36,560 bases of DNA from Clostridiales bacterium (GTDB lineage: Bacteria > Bacillota > Clostridia > Christensenellales > Borkfalkiaceae). Under the pieces are notes generated by a model. That model searched no databases and was not told the DNA's origin. It saw nothing but the letters and a program-made list of their open reading frames with translations. Numbering within the stretch: the stretch's first letter is position 1; every line of letters begins with the position of its first letter. The translations under genes and the position numbers were made by a program. The stretch is from assembly GCA_015069565.1 (NCBI GenBank), contig SVIJ01000012.1, forward strand, positions 1 through 36,560, given 5' to 3'. Below, piece after piece: positions 33,707 to 36,560 of the stretch.

Positions 33707-33740
33707 CCCTATGGCAGGTACGCGTTGAATAAAGAAAACT

Positions 33741-33866
33741 AAGTTTGCCCTTTGGGCAAGTGAAGTTATCTTCTATAGTGAAGTTCTACTAGCGTGAGTG
33801 AAGTTTCGCCCAATGGCGAAATTATGGGCAAACTTAACTTCACTTTCGCAGTAGCGAAAACTTCAC
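33741..33866. repeat. Hairpin array C (GTGAAGTT spacer) with inverted units
   Basis: GTGAAGTT is found at 33760, 33778 and 33798, and its inverse AACTTCAC at 33836 and 33859. The palindromes are TTGCCC-ttt-GGGCAA (33745-33759), TTTCGCC-caat-GGCGAAA (33804-33821) and TTTCGC-agta-GCGAAA (33844-33859); two units in between are weak. AAGTTTGCCC (33741-33750) also pairs at long range with GGGCAAACTT (33826-33835). It appears to be a diverged and partly inverted relative of arrays A and B. There is no gene in 33707-33917. Confidence 0.75.
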
Positions 33867-33872
33867 CAATAG

Positions 33873-33909
33873 AAAAAGAGAGAACATTTCGATTTGTTCT
33901 CTCTTTTTT
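33873..33909. terminator. Bidirectional terminator between zinc-ribbon and seven-helix genes
   Basis: AAAAAGAGAGAACA (33873-33886) pairs with TGTTCTCTCTTTTT (33895-33908), with A- and T-runs on the two sides. It can serve the converging genes at 33467 and 33918. Confidence 0.9.
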
Positions 33910-33917
33910 GTCGTTTT

Positions 33918-34667
33918 TTATAATACGCCGCCCGAAAGATTGCTCATGGTGGTGGGCGGTTGTTTTTTCTTGGTGTATTGCGTGCCGTTGTGGTTGCCGC
34001 CGCTACAATCGAAACCGTCGCAACAGCCGCCGTCGCAGTCGCAGCCGTCGCCGCCTGAAATGAGCAGCAGGGCGATTACGCCGATTAGACAGGTTGCAAC
34101 TAGCAGGGGTACGACAAGGGAAGAACAGGTTTCCGCAAAATCGTAGCTTTCAATGAGCGCGCCGATTCCGAAAAAGCCTAAAAGCAACAGGTAGAACAGC
34201 AAAAATATTCCCCGTTTGGGAAGCTCGGGCAGGAGCGCGCGTGACGCGAAAATGCAACCCGTAATGCTTATCCCCAGCCAAACGACGAGCGAAAGGATTT
34301 GATACCAAGCCCGTCCGTTCAAGCGGTTGGGGGTCAAAAGCGCCATCAAGAGCAAAAAGCAACCTGCGCTGAGCCCTGCAAGTAGCGCAAGATCGAGAAA
34401 TTCGACCTTGATATGTACGCCGCGCACGTATGCGCCGATGAAGAGTCCGCAGGAAATTGCCGTGGTGGGCAGGGCAAGCGCGCCGAGCTTTGCCATGCTT
34501 TCGCGCTTGATAAAGAAGACGATTGCCGCGATCCAAATTAGAGCGCCGACCGTAAAAGGAAGCCACCAGGGTAGCGTTGAAACGCTGATTCCGAACGCAA
34601 TTCCGCTCACGGTGGCAAAATATCCGATGATTAAGGCAAACACGTGCCAGAGCTTTATGCTTTTCAT
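33918..34667 (-). CDS. Seven-helix membrane protein with a cysteine-rich tail, unknown family
   Basis: This 249-residue protein has about seven hydrophobic segments across residues 5-205, then a tail of some 45 residues rich in Gly, Asp and Cys (five Cys within GCDCDGGCCDGFDC), ending polar. There is no recognised catalytic motif. The tail resembles the Gly/Cys/Asp stretches seen at the ends of some small bacterial membrane proteins and could bind metal or be disordered. A perfect promoter lies immediately upstream, so the message would have almost no leader. It is divergent from the glycosyltransferase. Function unknown. Confidence 0.8.
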   Translation of the reverse strand: MKSIKLWHVFALIIGYFATVSGIAFGISVSTLPWWLPFTVGALIWIAAIVFFIKRESMAKLGALALPTTAISCGLFIGAYVRGVHIKVEFLDLALLAGLSAGCFLLLMALLTPNRLNGRAWYQILSLVVWLGISITGCIFASRALLPELPKRGIFLLFYLLLLGFFGIGALIESYDFAETCSSLVVPLLVATCLIGVIALLLISGGDGCDCDGGCCDGFDCSGGNHNGTQYTKKKQPPTTMSNLSGGVL

Positions 34668-34676
34668 AGTATCCTT

Positions 34677-34705
34677 ATTATAACACTTTGGGGGTAGGTT
34701 GTCAA
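34677..34705 (-). promoter_or_regulatory. Consensus promoter of the seven-helix gene, nearly leaderless
   Basis: Minus strand TTGACA (complement of 34700-34705), a 17-base spacer and TATAAT (complement of 34677-34682). The predicted start near 34670 is about three bases before the ATG (34667). The AAGGA at 34672-34676 would lie upstream of the transcript. Confidence 0.85.
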
Positions 34706-34749
34706 CTGTGGGCGGGCGATTCGTGAATCGCCCCTACGGATGGGGGTAG
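34690..34749. repeat. REP-like palindromic element between divergent promoters
   Basis: GGGCGATTC-gt-GAATCGCCC (34714-34733) is a perfect inverted repeat. The octamer GGGGGTAG flanks it as a direct repeat (34690-34697 and 34742-34749). The form GTAGGGGCGATTC...GAATCGCCCG, read on the minus strand, is one I recall as a dispersed repeat of gut Bacillota, but I cannot check copy number here. Confidence 0.6.
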
Positions 34750-34771
34750 ATAAGAACCTTGTATTTTCCTA

Positions 34772-34800
34772 TTGACAAAAGAGAGAAAGGGGAGTATAAT
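34772..34800 (+). promoter_or_regulatory. Consensus promoter of the glycosyltransferase gene, leaderless
   Basis: TTGACA (34772-34777), a 17-base spacer and TATAAT (34795-34800). The predicted start is at or next to the A of the ATG (34807). The only purine-rich ribosome-site-like sequence (AAAGGGGAG) lies inside the promoter spacer. Confidence 0.88.
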
Positions 34801-34806
34801 AATCGT

Positions 34807-35748
34807 ATGAAAAAACTTTCTTTGATTATTCCCTGCTACAACGAAGAAAAAGCGCTTCCCTTCTTCTACGAAGAAGTGTGCAAGGTGGCAGGGGAATTGA
34901 CACAATATGAGTTAGAGCTCCTGTTTGTAGACGACGGCTCGAAGGATGAAACGCTTTCCGTGATTAAGGGCTTTGCCGAGCAGGACGAGCGTGTGAAATA
35001 CCTGTCCTTTTCCCGTAATTTTGGCAAAGAAGGGGCGATGTATGCAGGCTTTTGCAACGCAAGCGGCGACCTTGTGGCGGTGATGGACGCTGATATGCAA
35101 GATCCGCCCTCCCTGCTTCCGCAAATGCTTGCGCTCATCGAAAGCGGGGAATACGACAGCGTGGCAACCCGTCGGGTCACTCGCAAGGGGGAGCCAAAAA
35201 TCCGTTCCTTCTTCGCGCGCGCGTTCTATAAAATCATGGGCAAGATTTCCGACGTTGACGTTGTAGACGGCGCAAGGGATTTCCGCTTGATGAAGCGGAA
35301 GATGGTGGACGCCATCGTTGCGATGGGGGAAACCAACCGCTTTTCCAAGGGGATTTTCGGTTGGATAGGCTTTAAGACGTACTGGCTGGAATACGAAAAC
35401 GTAGAGCGCGTTGCAGGGGAAACGAAGTGGAGCTTTTGGAAGCTGTTTAAGTATTCCTTGGAAGGGATTACCAACTTTTCCGACGCGCCCTTGAAAATCG
35501 CGTCTTGGAGCGGGATTTTCTTTACGGTGCTTGCGGTGGTGGCGATGCTGTTCGTCTTCATTCGCGCGCTGTGCTTTGGGGACAGCGTGGCAGGCTGGCC
35601 GTCTACCGTGTGTATCATTCTCTTTATCGGCGGCGTACAGCTTTTCTGCTTAGGGATTATGGGGCAGTACGTTTCGAAAATCTTCCGCGAAACGAAAAAG
35701 CGCCCGATTTATATTGTATCGGAAAGCAACAAAAAAGATGTAAAATAA
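34807..35748 (+). CDS. Family 2 glycosyltransferase, GtrB/DPM-like, with two C-terminal membrane helices
   Basis: This 313-residue enzyme probably transfers a sugar from a nucleotide donor to polyprenyl phosphate at the inner face of the membrane. The GT2 core begins SLIIPCYNEE, has FVDDGSKD, and the metal-binding DADMQDPP motif characteristic of the DPM1/GtrB subgroup. The segment SRNFGKEGAMYAG and the C-terminal pair of helices (about 232-254 and 266-290) fit the same group. The start at 34807 is supported by the promoter position; an upstream ATG at 34759 lies before the promoter. Sugar and acceptor cannot be told. Confidence 0.92.
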   Translation: MKKLSLIIPCYNEEKALPFFYEEVCKVAGELTQYELELLFVDDGSKDETLSVIKGFAEQDERVKYLSFSRNFGKEGAMYAGFCNASGDLVAVMDADMQDPPSLLPQMLALIESGEYDSVATRRVTRKGEPKIRSFFARAFYKIMGKISDVDVVDGARDFRLMKRKMVDAIVAMGETNRFSKGIFGWIGFKTYWLEYENVERVAGETKWSFWKLFKYSLEGITNFSDAPLKIASWSGIFFTVLAVVAMLFVFIRALCFGDSVAGWPSTVCIILFIGGVQLFCLGIMGQYVSKIFRETKKRPIYIVSESNKKDVK

Positions 35749-35781
35749 TCCTACTATGTACTACCATGTATGCGATGAAAC

Positions 35782-35809
35782 AAAAAAAGACGGGTATCCG
35801 TCTTTTTTG
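35782..35809. terminator. Bidirectional terminator between glycosyltransferase and mnmG
   Basis: AAAAAAAGACGG, loop GTAT, CCGTCTTTTTT (35782-35808). A- and T-runs flank the stem on both sides, fitting the converging genes. Confidence 0.92.
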
Positions 35810-35812
35810 TTT

Positions 35813-36560
35813 TTATGATTTGCGTTGCGCTAAATAGACCATCAGCACTGAAACGTCCGCAGGGTTGACCCCCGAAATGCGGCTCGCTTGCCCTAAGTTC
35901 AAGGGGCGAATTTGTTGCAGCTTTTCTCTCGCTTCCAAACGCAAGCCTTCGATGCGCAAATAGTCGATGTCCGCAGGCAATAGCTTTTCTTCCAAGCGTT
36001 TTGCCTTTTCAATCTGCTCGTAGCCTTGCTTCAAATACCCTTCGTATTTGACGGTGATTTCCGCCGTTTCCAAGATGTCCTTGGGGTATTCGGCAAACAG
36101 CCCGAATGCTTCCATAATGTCCTTCAAGGGAACGGAGCGCTTCATCATCTCCGCGTAGGAAATGCCGCTATTTAAGCCCGAATAGCCGTATTTTTCCAAA
36201 AATGGCTCGGCAATCTTCGGGGAGAGCCGTTCGTTCAAGCGGTTCAAAAGCTCTTGGTATGCGGCGTAGCGGCTTTGGTATTTTTGCCAGCGTTCTTCTG
36301 TCACCAAACCGACTTCGTAGCCCAACGGTGTCAATCGGAAATCGGCGTTGTCCTGCCGCAGGCAAATGCGGTGCTCGGCGCGGGAAGTCATCATTCGATA
36401 GGGCTCGTCCGTGCCCTTCGTCACTAAATCGTCGATGAGTACGCCGATATACGCTTCATCTCTACGAAGGACAAAGGGGGGCTTGCCCTGCATTTTCAAG
36501 GATGCGTTGATGCCTGCCATCAAGCCCTGCGCCGCCGCTTCTTCGTAGCCGACGTGCCGT
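35813..36560 (-). CDS. mnmG: MnmG (GidA) tRNA-modification enzyme, C-terminal part, cut by window edge
   Basis: About 248 codons of the FAD-dependent MnmG are visible. With MnmE it adds the carboxymethylaminomethyl group to uridine-34 of certain tRNAs. The conserved RRDEAYIGVLIDDLVTKGT and EPYRMMTSRAEHR segments and the C-terminal helical domain ending RISGVNPADVSVLMVYL are diagnostic. The reading frame continues through the window end (a GYEEAAAQGL stretch precedes the first internal Met), so the FAD-binding N-terminus is outside. Confidence 0.97.
   Translation of the reverse strand, partial: RHVGYEEAAAQGLMAGINASLKMQGKPPFVLRRDEAYIGVLIDDLVTKGTDEPYRMMTSRAEHRICLRQDNADFRLTPLGYEVGLVTEERWQKYQSRYAAYQELLNRLNERLSPKIAEPFLEKYGYSGLNSGISYAEMMKRSVPLKDIMEAFGLFAEYPKDILETAEITVKYEGYLKQGYEQIEKAKRLEEKLLPADIDYLRIEGLRLEAREKLQQIRPLNLGQASRISGVNPADVSVLMVYLAQRKS

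Overview
This window looks like chromosomal DNA from an uncultured member of the Bacillota, most likely class Clostridia. The reasons are the order yajC, TIGR04086-type membrane gene, SCIFF peptide gene, SCIFF radical-SAM maturase, secD, secF; a recJ-rel-MBL-hemZ run; GGAGG-type ribosome binding sites; strong TTGACA-17-TATAAT promoters; and many intrinsic terminators. There are no tRNA or rRNA genes, no transposase, no phage genes and no CRISPR array. The gene content is mainly core and slow-evolving, but several members have unusual architecture.

Layout: 1-3117 carries the end of hslV, then hslU, hisS and a thioredoxin. 3118-3561 is a long noncoding stretch with a terminator, a consensus promoter and a very structured RNA ending in its own terminator. 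It leads into a 1483-residue lipoprotein (3562-8013) with about eight fibronectin-like modules. A rubrerythrin with rubredoxin-like ends on both sides (minus strand) and a cardiolipin synthase follow, then a heterodimeric ABC exporter with one degenerate ATP site. A minus-strand amino-acid ABC importer (14714-17266) is divergent from tgt. Its binding protein appears circularly permuted and its ATPase carries a large insertion.

18886-24036 is the Sec/SCIFF block: yajC, a four-helix membrane protein, the 50-residue six-cysteine peptide (19819-19971), its radical-SAM maturase, and very divergent secD and secF. 24148-30668 holds recJ, rel (ppGpp synthetase/hydrolase), a metallo-hydrolase and hemZ. 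30862-33420 holds rpsO and pnp with structured leaders. The last part has a small zinc-ribbon protein, a seven-helix membrane protein with a cysteine-rich tail, a polyprenyl-phosphate-type glycosyltransferase and the end of mnmG.

The least explained feature is a family of small tandem hairpin arrays. Four perfect little palindromes are separated by a constant GTGAATT. They lie directly after the stop codons of the ABC exporter (14475-14563) and tgt (18645-18733), and a related GTGAAGTT array with inverted units lies at 33741-33866. The palindrome sequences differ between arrays while pairing is kept, which points to selection for structure. Other candidates worth study are the 3306-3520 RNA, the permuted binding protein, and a pair of divergent consensus promoters that would produce nearly leaderless mRNAs at 34667 and 34807.
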